Positions 9,195 through 21,653 of a stretch of DNA of 64,000 nt are shown one piece after another (the first letter of the stretch is position 1; each line of letters opens with the position of its first letter). Position numbers and translations under genes: made by a program. Source of the stretch: Actinostola sp. cb2023 (Eukaryota > Cnidaria > Anthozoa > Actiniaria > Actinostolidae). The notes under the pieces were generated by a model. It worked only from the letters and a program-made list of their open reading frames with translations, did not search any database and had not been told where the DNA came from. The DNA lies in assembly GCA_033675265.1 (NCBI GenBank), contig JAUJYZ010000153.1, positions 112,583 through 176,582 on the forward strand, read 5' to 3'.

Positions 9195-11829
9195 CGGCAT
9201 GCTGTAATTCGAAGAACACCGGAACGTCAGAACGTCGGAACACCGTAACGTCAGAACAACATTTTTTTATTTCACATGTGTTATTTGTTTATACTCGTTT
9301 TTATTGTTGACATACGCATTGACAAAAAATAAATAATTACAGTACCGATCGAAACTAACCTCAACGCGAAGTTAACATTAACGCAAAGTATAAAACGCCG
9401 GCGTGCATTTGGAGTTAACGCAAGGCAATCGCAAAGCAAACCCTGCCGATGTTTGCGTTTGTTTAGCGTTTACTAAATGAACGCAAAGCAAACTCAAAGT
9501 AAACTCTCATGGATTTCATGTTCGAAAGCATTCAAACATCGTTAAATATATTTAAGCTTACAATGTAATACAATAATTCAGTACTTCAAGTTTACCGTAA
9601 ATGTACAAAATAATGCACACACAAAATACACAAAATCAAACACACCTCAGCAAACTGAAAGCGAGCAAAATTATCCTAAACTTAAAGCGATTTCTGTGTC
9701 TTTCTGTGTCGAAATCTCATTGCCAAAGGACATGAATTCGAAGACATTTTAGATAAAAGATGACGATGTTTTCGCAAAGAATGAAAAGAACAGAACTAGA
9801 CATCGACTAGACGTTTGGCGCCGAGATCTGTCACGTTACGTCACACAAAGAAACCGCTAATCAGATGACAAGGGAGTAATGGCGGATCGTAGTGAATGGC
9901 TTCGCAAAGTTTGCTCTTCAAAGTCCGAAAAGTTAAATGTACCAGTCGAAGATCAAGAAAATATTTACCTTATTGAGAAATTGCAATTTAATTCCTCCAA
10001 ATATGTACAAATATGACAATTCCGAACCAGAAATCTTCCTTTAGTTTCCTTTGTAATTCACATATTCATTTACGTTCGTTCGTTCGACCTTCGGCTCGGG
10101 TTGCAAAAAAATAGAACTACAGTACCGCCTAAAAGTATTGCAACAGCTAAGAACCGCAATTGCGCCGCAAAAAGACTTCTTAAAGAGAACCGCAATTTGC
10201 GGACGTTTGCGGTTTTCTCTTGCGCCTCGGCCATTATTCATAAAAACCGCAAGTTGCGTTTCACGGCATAAGACAATAGAACGCAATAATACGCAAAATT
10301 AATTGATTCACCCGCAAAGATAATATATTCGTTTGAGTTGAAGCTTAAATGTGCAAGGATTCCACAACAAATCAGTCGATTATTCGAAAAAGATGAAAGC
10401 ACTTTATGTTTTATATGTTTTGACGAACAAATTACGTCTGTCGTTCGCTGAAACGCGAAGTGATGACAAGTTTATGAAAATTATTCACTGACAGCCGCTC
10501 TGATCGGTCTTTAGATTTGGAATTCATGTCTTAAGACATCTTAAAATTATACCTTATGAGGAACTAAAGTTAGGAGTATGAAGATATCGAACTTGACTTT
10601 ACCAAACTAACAAGTATCTCTGAAAAAAGTGTTTGAGAAATGTTCAGATTCATCCAGATTCCAAATAAATGTTTTTCATTTGGTAATAAAGGCCTTTGAG
10701 CAAAAAGATTTAGGATCAAACAAGTCGTTTATGTGAATAATAATATTCTCAAGAACTCACTTCGTAATCGTAAACAAACATTTCACACCTTGAGCTTGGT
10801 TATGTTTGATAGTTTGATGAGTCGTTCTCTGGTCGTTTTGATTTACCAAATGAGCAAAAGTAACCGTATCTAATGTAAAAGTTCTTTTTGAAATACATTT
10901 TGTCGCATTTCAGAGTTTATCTGACTAGTTTGTATAAAGTTCCCAAGCTTCCCGTACATTCTCACGGGTTCAACACACCATGTGTCAATCAAACTGTCTA
11001 CAATTCACCAACATCGTAAATCTCGGCATTTGTGTTTTCATAAATCACAGCGTTGTGTTTTAGAGATGAAAAGTTTCAGGTTTCTAGCTGATTTAGTAAT
11101 CGTTGACCGATCTACTAGTAACAGTTTGTTACTTTGGGCAAGTAAATGGACGGACTCGAATCCTGTGGAAAAAACCTGCACGGTCACGGCAAGTCATGCG
11201 TATGTTTTTCACAGTGATTACAAAATCTATTTTAGAAGTTTCGATGTTTTATCCTCAGCCTACGACTATACCGGGAATTGCATGAGTTTCCGAGCATTAC
11301 TACGAGTTGTTTGGTTGTTATTGTTGAAATGATTGAAAGTCTACATGTAACTGTAAGATCGTAGATCGACTAAAAACGCAAAGATAATTTATTCGCAATT
11401 CACGCAACTCGCACACGAACAATGAAAGCGCAAAAAGACTTCTAAAAGAAAGCGCAATTTGCGGTGTTCAGTTTTTAATGAGTTTGGACGGCATTTTGTT
11501 TGCGGTTTCTTTTTGCGCCGCAAACCGGCCGCAAACCGCAAACCGCAAAATAAACGCAATTGCGGTTCTTGGCTGTTGCAATACTTTTAGGCGGTACTGT
11601 ATGCAGATTTTCTGTACAACGGCAAAGCAAACGGTTGTTGTTGTGAAACGTCTGGCATTTACAACAGTCAAAAAAAAGTTATTGTTCAACATATTCTACA
11701 ATTTGAGTACATAAATGAAAAATAAATCGGAAAAAAAAACGAAGAAAATGTTGTGAACAAAATGTTGTTCCGGTATTCTGACATTCTGGTGTTCCGGTGT
11801 TCCGGTGTTCTTCGAATTACAGCATGCCG
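9195..11829. mobile_element. 2.6-kb TIR element with 6-bp target duplication
   Basis: Both ends begin CGGCATGCTGTAATTCGAAG and continue with tandem GGAAC(A/G)YC units. The first 31 bases are identical between the ends and similarity continues for about 70. The flanks carry TTTTTA on both sides (9189-9194 and 11830-11835), although a T-rich 6-mer is weak evidence alone. No transposase-sized ORF remains, so it is non-autonomous. A second element is nested inside. Confidence 0.85.
10120..11599. mobile_element. Nested Tc1/mariner-like non-autonomous element
   Basis: Termini CAGTACCGCCTAAAAGTATT (10120) and its reverse complement ending at 11599 form a 46-bp TIR with one mismatch, flanked by TA on both sides (10118-10119, 11600-11601). 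CAGT...ACTG ends with TA duplication are the Tc1/mariner signature. Subterminal direct repeats GCAAAAAGACTTCT occur near 10170 and 11430, alongside many CCGCAATT/AACCGCAA motifs. Part of the interior (about 10945-11005) matches 1516-1570 inverted. No transposase ORF. Confidence 0.88.
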
Positions 11830-11835
11830 TTTTTA

Positions 11836-12730
11836 CCTAAAAATGATGTTCCATTGCCTGCGTTTTTTGGCGATGCTATTTAATTGAATGATTAGTAACT
11901 AGAACAAGTTTACGTTAGTATGTTGCAGTGTGACTACACCAACCAAGGCACCACCCAAACAAATTTTCATACAAATTATCCAATCACATTGAGTATTTAA
12001 GCAATAGAATATGCACAAAAGTTCAAATTTTCACTGTAAAAGCATATATTTACTTTATATGTGTATATATACGATCAAGAGTGAACAAGAAACAGTTTAA
12101 AGTGTAGAATTCGACATCATTCTGTTATTCAGCGTCACAAATGTGATTAGAAAATTTGATTCAAAATTTGTTTGGGTGTCCTTGGTTGGAGTAGTCGCAC
12201 TGTAAAGTCATTGTTTATAATGTTTTTATTTGAACTCATTCTTATAGATTTTATTACATTGTCTTCAGGATCTTTAACATCGTATAAGAACATCCTACAT
12301 GTATACCTGCACCAAGTCGCATCAACTGACTTTCACAAAACAAACATGGATAGATTAATCTATGGCTTTCCAACTGACTGACAACGATTCATTTTGTTCC
12401 ATTTGAAGGTAGTATATTATAAAGTATATTATATATATTGCAAATGGCAGAACGGACAAAAATAGAGATTTCGAGATTTCAACTGGTATATCGTACACAG
12501 GAACCCCAAGATTAGTGTTTATGTGCTGACAATTATTTAAATCACAATTGTTTATAAAGAAAGAAATAACCCCACATTACAACACACTTCAACCGCTACA
12601 GAAAAATCTGAGCCCCAGGTGGGAAACGAACATTTAATAACTGATGTTTTCAGTATATGTCACGTCATTGATGTATTTCAGTGCTATATCACACTCAACC
12701 CTCCGATAATCATAGAGTTTCCAGTAGCTC
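11836..12730. other. No gene recognised
   Basis: Only short ORFs without domains and AT-rich sequence. Confidence 0.4.
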
Positions 12731-12733
12731 AGT

Positions 12734-12990
12734 GTTGATGAACATCTGTGATGCATATATTTTTTACTACAAACAATATGTGTTCTGTATCCTTCAACAC
12801 TGACACTGATGGCTGTCAGCCAGTGAAGCACATTTCAATTACCTTACAAGAAACGATTTCACAAAGTCATCAATGAAATTACGAGTTCTTAACTAAGCCA
12901 CAGACATCTGATAGAAATACACTTTCAGGCAGAAAAAAAGACCAAATAATATTATCCAGGATATATTCTGGTTTAACTTGAAGCAGTATT
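12734..12990. repeat. Dispersed repeat D1, copy 1
   Basis: TTGATGAACATCTGTGATGC through GATAGAAATACA closely matches 20898-21170, and a shorter stretch (GATTACCTT(A/G)CAAGAAACG onward) matches 46342-46450. Sites such as ACACTGATGGCTGTCAGCC are shared. No coding capacity. Confidence 0.85.
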
Positions 12991-13064
12991 ACACTCATTC
13001 TCATTAACACGCGCCGAAAGGTACATTTGTCTGGGCGACAAAGTTGACTTTTGGTGGACGTCAA

Positions 13065-13244
13065 TCAAACAGTTTCCATGACAATCACAGCACATTTCCA
13101 CGTGCATATCCCATTTGACGTAAGATGAAGTTCCCGATTGTCCTCAATCACCCGGCGAATGAGTCGAATTTCGGTTGCTAAATGAGGAACAATCAAAGCT
13201 GCATGTAGACAGATAAACAGAAGCAGTTCACATTTAGAAAATGG
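13065..13244 (-). CDS. Candidate 59-aa secreted peptide (weak)
   Basis: From the ATG at 13244 the minus strand reads M-P-F-S-K-C-E then a hydrophobic run LLLFICLHAALIV, ending at a likely cleavage site near HLA, and a 36-residue remainder rich in R, E and I with two cysteines (ICTWKC). The frame is open further upstream to 13364 without a domain. Only the hydrophobic N-terminus supports it; a chance ORF is quite possible. It lies between dispersed repeat D1 and the piggyBac-like element. Confidence 0.2.
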   Translation of the reverse strand, partial: PFSKCELLLFICLHAALIVPHLATEIRLIRRVIEDNRELHLTSNGICTWKCAVIVMETV

Positions 13245-13392
13245 CATTTTCTTTACCTGTAATCGTTCGTGCCTTGGACTTTTTGGCTCCGCGGAGGATC
13301 TTTTACGTCGGCTGTGTTTTCGTACAGTCGAATTACTTTTTTTACGAATGTTTCGCTCACGCAAAGTATAGCAATATGCCTCTCTGCTTTAA

Positions 13393-14113
13393 CCCTTGTC
13401 CTGCCGTATACTTTACTGGTTGACTGACTCTCACTGCCAGTTATTTTCTCAAATTTCATAGCATTGCTTTTAAAAATTACTCTAAAATCAGCAATTGCTG
13501 GAATACCCACCAAACTTTTGCTTCTGCTTCGGCTTCTATCGCATTAAAATATTCTATAGCTTATTCTATATCTTCGAGTTCGAAACCCTCACAATTTTCT
13601 CTGATAAAGTAGATATATATCAAAATCATTCCTTGCCATTTTGCTCGAAGCGTATTCGGCCGTATTGCATTACAAAACACTTCTAAACATTCGTTTAAAA
13701 ATCATTTTATTGCACAATATAAATCTCAAAATAAAGTATATCATCTTTGTTTCAAAGTTTGTAAGTCAAAAAACACATAGGAAAGCTAATTCTACGAACA
13801 AAGTACAAAATAAGTTACGAACGTCACACATACCTATCGTGACGGCGGCCATGTTTACTCGGAGCTCGTGGCATTACACCACATTCGATCGCCTGTAGCG
13901 TTTTATTAATCACGTGTACAAATCCGTAAAAATGATTGGCTGGTTCTCTTATGTTTAATCAATGCTTGGGGCAAAGATCACGCAAATTCCTGCACGTGCG
14001 TTCGAGATTTTTACGTTAATATATGTGCATACATTAAAAATGAGTATACTCGTCTTTGGCAGTGAGAAACATGATACCAGAAACGAGATAACTCGTCTTT
14101 GGCAGGACAAGGG
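13393..14113. mobile_element. piggyBac-like MITE with TTAA sites
   Basis: CCCTTGTCCTGCC at 13393 and its reverse complement ending at 14113 are flanked exactly by TTAA (13389-13392, 14114-14117). CCCTT-type ends with TTAA duplication are the piggyBac signature. A second motif pair, TCTCACTGCCA near the left end and GGCAGTGAGAAAC (14060) at the right, extends the inverted ends. There is no transposase in the 721 bases. Confidence 0.85.
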
Positions 14114-14390
14114 TTAACATTATAACTCGCCATCGAAACGAATTCGAAAAAGGCTTGAAACTCCCGCTTGAATTACTGACTACTCCGGGAAGATGTGCTG
14201 TGATAGACCAAATCGGCTAACGCACTGTTTACATTCTTTGACCCATTACAAACCTTTTGGGAATACGATTCTTTCTCTGTTGTATTTCGATTTCAGTAGA
14301 ACATTGACATGATAATGAAATGGAAATGTTTGGAACAAAAAGCTCTTATTCCCAAAGGTTTTGAATTAGGTTAAAGAACTAAACATTGCG

Positions 14391-14434
14391 TTGATGAGAT
14401 GTTGATGAGATGTTGATGAGATGTTGATGAGATG
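14391..14434. repeat. 11-bp tandem repeat, four units
   Basis: GTTGATGAGAT repeats four times without interruption, immediately left of the paralogous block starting near 14434. Confidence 0.95.
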
Positions 14435-17250
14435 TCCTCATGTCGCATGATGCCGCTCGCATGAGATGATGAACTTAAAGTATGTATACTTGCATTTTTA
14501 TATCGCTAGTCGTATGTATTATATACAATATGAGCGTCCGATCTGTATGGGTTTTTCTAACTCAAGCCGTAATATTACTTATCGAATCCAACGATGTATA
14601 AGTGGATGTTTTACTATAATTTTGATGATAGGAAACAGTTTGGCCAAGAACATCCAAGTTAAAGTTGAATGCAAATGAGGACGAATCTCTTGCCGATTTA
14701 CAGATGTCTGCTACGCTTATGATTTCTATTGTATTAATTATTCATGAATTCGATAAGCTAAAATACAAGGATACAAACTGCGAATAAAATTTCTTTGACC
14801 GTCATTTCAACTATATATGAGCCTTCGATGCATCTTAGCGGCCGGTGCAGAGCGCATGCACATTAGAAGCCACTTTCTTTGAGGTCAAAAGACGATGACA
14901 ACGAAGAAGAAGAAGAACAGCCTGCATTGTTAGACTCTGACTCTTTCCACAGAAAGCCCGCCCAGGTAATCACGAATCAAAACACCTACAGAATGTACAT
15001 GTACATAACATATTGAGCATGTGCGGGACAATCAAATTATATAAAACCCCACACTTTCATTAAACACACTAGCTTTGATAATAGTACTTTGCCCTATAAT
15101 CTGACGATTGTGCATATAAGGAGTGGTCATGTGTAGTGTTTTGGCTTTGACATTGTCCCACTTTTGTCCGAGGACCGCTATTTTTCAAATACATGTACCA
15201 AATAGAAACATCAGTAATAGACATGGGTTTGGAAATGGAACAGAACTGGACATCGCTTTGGGAGTGAAATACACAGATCACACAGCACTTGGACACCTGT
15301 GGCACATTGGGCTAAAATGCATCATCATCGAAACGATCGGGACATAACTGGGAAAAGGCTTGGAACCCCTGATCAAAAGATATGACGCTTAAAAGTTTAC
15401 AATGTTACCTCAAGTGAGTGAGTAGCGAGTTAAAAAGGAACAATGATTGAGTATGGAAATATGTTTCCATATGTGGCACTTCTTCCTTTGACACTTTGTC
15501 TTCTTTTTTTTTTTTAAAGGATCAACATTTTTGAAAATTCAAAGTATGCAAAGGAAATTGGTGATCCCAAATCTTTTGTTTGTTTTCTACTGTAGTACTC
15601 AAAACCAATGTTTGTGCCCTTTTTAAATACATTGAATCTTCAAAACGTTTCGCAATCACATTAATCACATGTATGAGGCCTGGATTAGATCTTCTGTGTA
15701 TCCCTTGAGCAAACGTGCATGATAGGAGTTTGCTGAGCTTTCTGTTTCCCTGTCAGAAATCTCTCCATATTACTTGCTATGCTTGAGGAACATGTAATGA
15801 GAGAGGACATGTTGTGCCTGATGAATTGAGATGGGAGTCGTTCTCAGGCTCTGCGGATGTTGGTTAGGGGAGTACTAGAGCACTTGTTGTATAGGAATAT
15901 CTCGAATACGCATTTGGAGTGATTTTACAACTATGATGAAGAAAAGGTGATGGCCAGTTCCTGAATAGTTGATTCTGGAGGGACAGACAATGATCAGGGT
16001 TAGTTTTGCATCCTTTACGTACATATAAAACCAGGTACATATAGGCATGATTTTGCCAAGATATAAGAATGGGCCCACTTGTCAAAATCATGGCTATATG
16101 TACCTATATGTATATGAGGGACACAAAACGCACTCCGAGCATCGTCTGTCCCTCCAGAACCGACTATTCAGGAACTGGAAATCACCTTTTCTTTACCATA
16201 GATATAAAATCACTCCAAATGCGTATTCGGGATAATCCTGCACAACAAATGGTCTAGTACTCCCTTAACCAACATCCGGAGAGCCTGAGAACGACTCCCA
16301 TCTCAATTCATTAGGCGCAACATGTCCTCTCTCATTACATGTTCCTCAAACATAGCAAGCATTATGGAGAGATTTCTGACAGGGAAACAGAAAGCTCAGC
16401 AAGCTCCAATCACGCACGTTTGCTCAAGGGATACACAGACGATCTAATCCAGGCCTCATACATATGCTTGGTGCTGCAAAAAGAAAAGAGACCCAAGGTA
16501 ATGTGATTGCAAAACGATTTGAAGATTCAATGTATTTAAAAAGGGCACAAACATTGGTTTTGAGTACTACAGTAGAAAACAAACAAAAGATTTGGGATCA
16601 CCAATTTCCTTTGCATACTCTGAATTTTCAAAAATGCTGATCTTTTTCTACAAAAATAGACGACAGTGTCAAAGGAAGAAAGTGAAACATATGGAAACAT
16701 ATTTCCGAACTCAATCATTGCTCCTTTTTAACTCGCAACTCACTCATTAGAGGTAGCATTGTAAACTTTTAAGCCTCATATCGTTTGATCAGCGGTTCCA
16801 AGCCCCTTCCCGTCTATGTCCAACTTGTTTCGATGAGGACGTGTTTTAGCCCAATAAGCTGCAGGTATCCAGGTGTCGTGTGACCTGTGTCTTCCACTCC
16901 TAAAGTCATGCGCATTTCTGTTCCCAATCCGAAAACATCTATTACTGATGCTTCTATAATTGGTATATATAGTTGAAAAAGAGTGGTCCTGTGACAAAAG
17001 TGGGACACATGACCACAATCATCAAATTAAGGCAAATGGGATGTATTATCAAAATACTACAGTAGAATACAAACAAAATATTTAGGATCATATTTGAATT
17101 CATTGCAAAGGAAACACAAAGGAGTACAAAAGGAAGAAGTTCACATGATGAATATGGAAATTGTATGTTTTTGAATCATGTAGAAAGTGAAATTCATGCA
17201 AGAAAGGTATTAAAACTAAATGATGCTAATTGAGCCAAAATGAAGCAGTG
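14434..17250. repeat. Paralogous block, copy A
   Basis: The order and sequence match 23075-25850: CGCATGAGATGATG, the ACAAGGATACAAAC segment, GAAGAAGAAGAACAGCCTGC, the large palindrome, and GAAAGGTATTAAAACTAAATG. Copy A has extra sequence around 14520-14750 and 14960-15050, and lacks the MITE present in copy B at 25638. A fragment of the right end also occurs at about 20160-20210. No protein is encoded; reading frames in it are accidental. Confidence 0.85.
15077..17050. repeat. Large imperfect palindrome P1
   Basis: The left arm (15077 to about 16055) is the inverted counterpart of the right arm (about 16072-17050), centred near 16063. Paired landmarks include GGTACATATAGGCATGATTTTG with CAAAATCATGGCTATATGTACC at the centre, CATGTCCTCTCTCATTACAT, and GGAAATATGTTTCCATATG. 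Arms of almost 1 kb with a loop of only about 20-30 bases would give a very long double-stranded RNA if transcribed. The left arm lacks about 35 bases (ACCTTGGGTCTC...) kept in P2. Confidence 0.9.
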
Positions 17251-17516
17251 TAATTAGTCTGGCTTCCTGTGGAAGGCCCGACTCTAAAAATGAGACCCGG
17301 TCGTCGTATTCTTCGTCTTTGGCTTCAAATCGCCCACTGGGTTCTACAGCGCATGCGGCCTGTGCCGGACGCTCAGATAATTACCGAAGGCTCTGATCAA
17401 CACAAGATATTCTTCACAAACAAATATTGCTCAAAACAACTCAAATATCGCTCAAATGACCTGATATGTTGAGTTAAATGATGAAATAATGGGGATCAAA
17501 GCAAAATGCGAGAAGT
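17251..17516. other. No gene recognised
   Basis: A 67-codon ORF at 17269-17472 has no domain. Similarity to the paralogous block fades here. Confidence 0.4.
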
Positions 17517-17520
17517 TTAA

Positions 17521-18626
17521 AGGGGTACTGTCAGCCGGTGAGTCTGCGCAGTAACGACCTTTTTTTCCTAATTAGCATATGCTTACATTCGTTTGTTGAC
17601 AGCGATTTACGGCGAGGATATTTTTGTAAATTGCTAAAAAATGGTTGTCGTTTGCGAAATATAAGATTTAAATCGTAGCAACGATAGTTATAGAAGGTCA
17701 TAGAAGGCTATCCAGACTCTTTGTTGAAGTATCGATGACAGTTTCTGATGATAAATCATAAATTTGTACTAGACATTGACTGACTTCAGCTTGCTTTTAT
17801 TCATAGACAAGTGACCCGTGTAATTGCCAAATAACATACTCAGGAGTGAATACAAAGAAAACGAAAACTCCAGGCTGTTCATGCAAACTGCAAATATTTA
17901 TTTCTCCGATTTGTGCAGTATCGACTAGTCAAATAAGCAAATAAAGCCTGAATTACGACCGATGCTCGATCGCGATGTTCAAAGCGACACTGTTATTTTG
18001 CTGCTACAAGTACAACAGCGAGGAAAGGGGCAGATAACTGATTATATATTGACAGACCTATCAGACCTATCAAGTATATAAGTAATACAATAGCAAAAGT
18101 TCTATAGTAGTCGGGACATGTTTGCATTCAGTACAAATATTTTAATTTATAGACTTGTAAGTTCTTTGAGAACATAATAATTCGAGTGAAGTCAGTTTGG
18201 TGTCAAACGTTCGGCTTACTTTCCTACCTCCTTTGAACCCTCCAGAGCTAGATGTCTAGCGAACTCAGAATCTGTGTAATAGCCGTATTCTATCTTCCCA
18301 GTAAATGGCTAACATGTATAAGCTTGTCGCTTGAATACATTCGTTATCAACCACTACCTTGCCGGCGGGCGCCATGAGAGCCGATTAAATAAAAAACGTA
18401 TAAATTTGGACTTCAAACCAAAAATAACTACCGGTACTTGAAAATACCAAATAACAATTAATCTAAATAACTGAACAAGTATAATCTTCTAGAGTACAAG
18501 GATGTTGTAAATATTTACAGATGAAGTCGATGGCTGTCTATCTCTCGGGACTTTGAAAAACTTTGCCAATTTTTTTCAAATTAGATACTCGGCCCAGGCC
18601 TCCGGTCGCACGGTGACAGTGCCCCT
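17521..18626. mobile_element. TIR element flanked by TTAA
   Basis: AGGGGTACTGTCA at 17521 mirrors TGACAGTGCCCCT ending at 18626, with TTAA on both sides (17517-17520, 18627-18630). The second segment differs between the ends, so the clear TIR is about 13 bp. The TTAA target suggests a piggyBac relative, though the AGGGG terminus is not the usual one. No long ORF. Confidence 0.75.
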
Positions 18627-19009
18627 TTAAGAAGAGAAATATGCTATCAGTATAGCACATGAGTATCGCACAACTGACACAAGATTGAAATATAACGAAG
18701 TCAATGTCTTCTATTCTTTGGGATACTTTGTACTGCTGTAATTGTGTGTTGTGTTAAGCTTATAACACTGATAGATCTTTATTGCTGGTTTGCAATATAC
18801 GTCACGGCGGCCATCTTGGTTGAACTTTAACAAAAGATTGCTCATTAGTGTCTATTGTTTGTTCAACCAACATGACCGCCATGTCTTTATCTCTTGATTC
18901 TCAAGGGATTGATTGAAAACCAAGAATTTTGCTGAGTTTTGAAATCGGTTCAGTTGTAAGTAAATCACTGATTTGAATGCCCAGAATGCAGGAAATATTG
19001 TTCATGATT

Positions 19010-19690
19010 GTTCGAGTCACCATGGATCACGCTGTGATGTCTAGTTTATTTGTATTTGGTATGGATATATTTTTGGCACCAAATAAACTATTGTCATTGT
19101 CATTTCTATGATTCGCTGAGTTTGTGAAATCGATTTTACAAAGAAAGCTGTTCTACCGTGTCATGCATAATCACCGAAGCCGGCTCTAACAACATGGTTT
19201 CTTCACAAACATTGTCAGTTGGAGGAAGGTTACTAGTATGTCGTCTTGTTTTCGAAATAACCACAACAATTCATAGAGATACAGATTGATCAATCCAGTG
19301 CTAGTACTGCAAAGGGTTTAGAGATCTTCAGAACTTAGAACGAATCGAAGTGAGTTGAGTTGATACACACAGTGAAGAGAACAGTTGTGAGGCTTTTAGA
19401 CACCAAGCCGAGGTACCTATTTATTTACACTTCATCTAGTCTCCCTCGCATCCGTCTCGGATGCGAGGGAGACTACACTTCATCCAAACACTGTTTAATC
19501 ACTCTGCTATGTCTAGTTTATATATATGCTAAATTATTTGTATTTGTATGGATATATATATGGATTTATGGTACCTAATATTTTATTAACTATGTCATTA
19601 TCATTCATGATTCTCTGAGTTTGTGAAATCGCAGTACTGAAATTGCAAGGAAAGCATGTTCGACATGTTCCACCGAGTCACCCAATGAGC
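19010..19690. repeat. Diverged tandem duplication of about 480 bp
   Basis: 19020-19200 (ATGTCTAGTTTAT, GTATGGATATAT, CTGAGTTTGTGAAATCG, TGTTC(T/C)ACCG) resembles 19495-19690, with an insertion-bearing segment between. A related piece recurs near 27630-27730. Confidence 0.65.
19437..19474. mobile_element. 38-nt hairpin insertion with 10-bp target duplication
   Basis: AGTCTCCCTCGCATCCG, a 3-base loop TCT, and the exact reverse complement form a 17-bp perfect stem. The direct repeat ACACTTCATC flanks it precisely (19427-19436 and 19475-19484). This is a complete miniature insertion with no room for anything but a hairpin. Confidence 0.85.
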
Positions 19691-19781
19691 AAGCAAACAC
19701 TGTTTTAATCGCACTAAGATATCTATATTTAGTTCAAATAGGCTACATTTCAGTTAGAAGCCCAACTTCACGCTAACAATT

Positions 19782-20060
19782 GCTTAACATCAGTCAGAGA
19801 AATTATATGATCTACATCACAGGATTGAAATTAGATTACATAATTTATTATTTAAATTTTCATATGATCAGACCACAATGTAATCATATCAGACTAAATG
19901 CGTTCCTTTGGCCATACAGTTTCAATAGAAAAGTATAAGCAAGATGATTTGTGTTCAGTGTCATGATTGTTTGCTATTGTGGCTACAATGCAGTAATTAT
20001 TGTCTGCAGCAATGGTTACCATATTGTTGCCACAATATGCAAATATTATGATGTTTAACA
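19782..20060. repeat. Dispersed repeat D2, copy 1
   Basis: Shares AACATCAGTCAGAGAAATTA, GATCTACATCACAGG, TGTTCCTTTGGCCATACAG-type and CTGCAGCAATGGTTAC segments with 28870-29107, and in more diverged form with 20262-20520. The core includes the quasi-palindrome CAGTAATTATTGTCTGCAGC. Confidence 0.8.
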
Positions 20061-20261
20061 CAAATCTTCTTGTTTTGACTTTTCTAATATGAGACTAATA
20101 ATTAACCTATGAGCTAGTATTACCACATCCAGTTTTGAACATATCTCTTTTTACATGTACAAGGTGAAATTAATGCAAGAAAGGTATTATAACTAAATGG
20201 TACTAAATCAGTCTAAATACATGTGTATCAATTAACTATTCTGTACTCTTGCATGACAAAA

Positions 20262-20520
20262 AACATCAATCAGCAAAATTATATGATCCACATGATGGAT
20301 ATATGTTTGGGCTTGACACGATCAGACCCCTCAGTTATCATATGAGACCGAATGTGTTCCTTTGGGCATACAGTTTGAATAGAAAGTCAAAGCAAGAAGA
20401 TCTGTGTTAAGCACCATGATATTTGGATATTACAGCTATAATACAGTAATTATCGTCTGCAGCAATGGTTACTGTATTGAAACCAAAATATCCAAGTTTC
20501 ATGTTGCCTAACACACATCT
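20262..20520. repeat. Dispersed repeat D2, copy 2
   Basis: A more diverged copy of the module at 19782-20060, in the same orientation and about 480 bases downstream. Confidence 0.7.
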
Positions 20521-20897
20521 TTTTGTTTTGACTTGTCTAATATAAGACAAACTAATAATGAACTTGCGAGCTAGTATTGGCACATTCAGCGTTTACAGTA
20601 ACATCAAGAATGACAACAGATCCAAATAAGAGTCGAATATCTCTCTAGGCCAAATGCCAGAATCCAGTTGGGATATCTTATAATAAAACTTGATTTCAAT
20701 TCGAATTTCAGATGACAAGTACATGCTAATATATGAATCTTGAAATTAGTGTGGAATCCGTCTCAAGAACACATAAAATTTATATCGAAAAAGCAAACAA
20801 ATAACATTCCTTTCACTTCAACATTCATCATTCTCTAATACAGTAGTCAACCTCGGACTCTCTATGCTGTTGCATCATGAGCTAAAGTCCAATAGTT

Positions 20898-21170
20898 GAT
20901 GAACATCTGTGATGCATTTATTTTTTACTGCAAACAATATGCATTCTGTATCAATCAACATTGACACTGATGGCTGTCAGCCGGTGTAGCACATTTCGAT
21001 TACCTTACAAGAAACGATTTCACAAAGTCATCAAAAATAAATAAATAAATTACGAGTTCTTAACTAAACCACAGACATCTGATAGAAATACATTTTCAAG
21101 CAGAAAAATTGCAAGGCCAAATAATATTATCCAGGATATATTCTGATTTAATTTGAAGCAGTATTAAAAC
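20898..21170. repeat. Dispersed repeat D1, copy 2
   Basis: Matches 12734-12990 through GATGGCTGTCAGCC, GATTACCTTACAAGAAACG and CCACAGACATCTGATAGAAA, with a small AAATA expansion at 21034. Confidence 0.85.
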
Positions 21171-21653
21171 TAGTCTACCATTACGGCAGTGAATGCTGCC
21201 ACACAAAATGTTATGCCGCAAATGTGTAGTCGAGAAATAATTGTTTCAGTCAAATTCTGTAAATGTTTTCATCAGCTGAATTGCACCTATTCAATAGAAT
21301 ACTCTCTGATTGCCATAGCACACGGAGGGCAGTGTTTGCCCGTCATTTGAAGCAAACTAGATGCTTTCATAAGCGTTCACTCGTGCCCTGGTGCGTTTGA
21401 GCACTGGGATGCATTGTAGCATGAAAGAAGTATACTGTATATACCGCTAACAGCGTGTGCATTTGTATGTGAGATAAGCGTATTAGACATACTTCCTTCA
21501 AATGTTTTTTTTCTGACGATCACAAGACGACATAAATTTACCCTAACCAGGTTTATGAAGAAAGAGGTCGACTGTCGATAAAACCTCATAGATCAGCTTT
21601 TAGTGATCTCTTTTCCAGACCCACTCAATTGCAGATTGTGCTAAGTCATCAAA

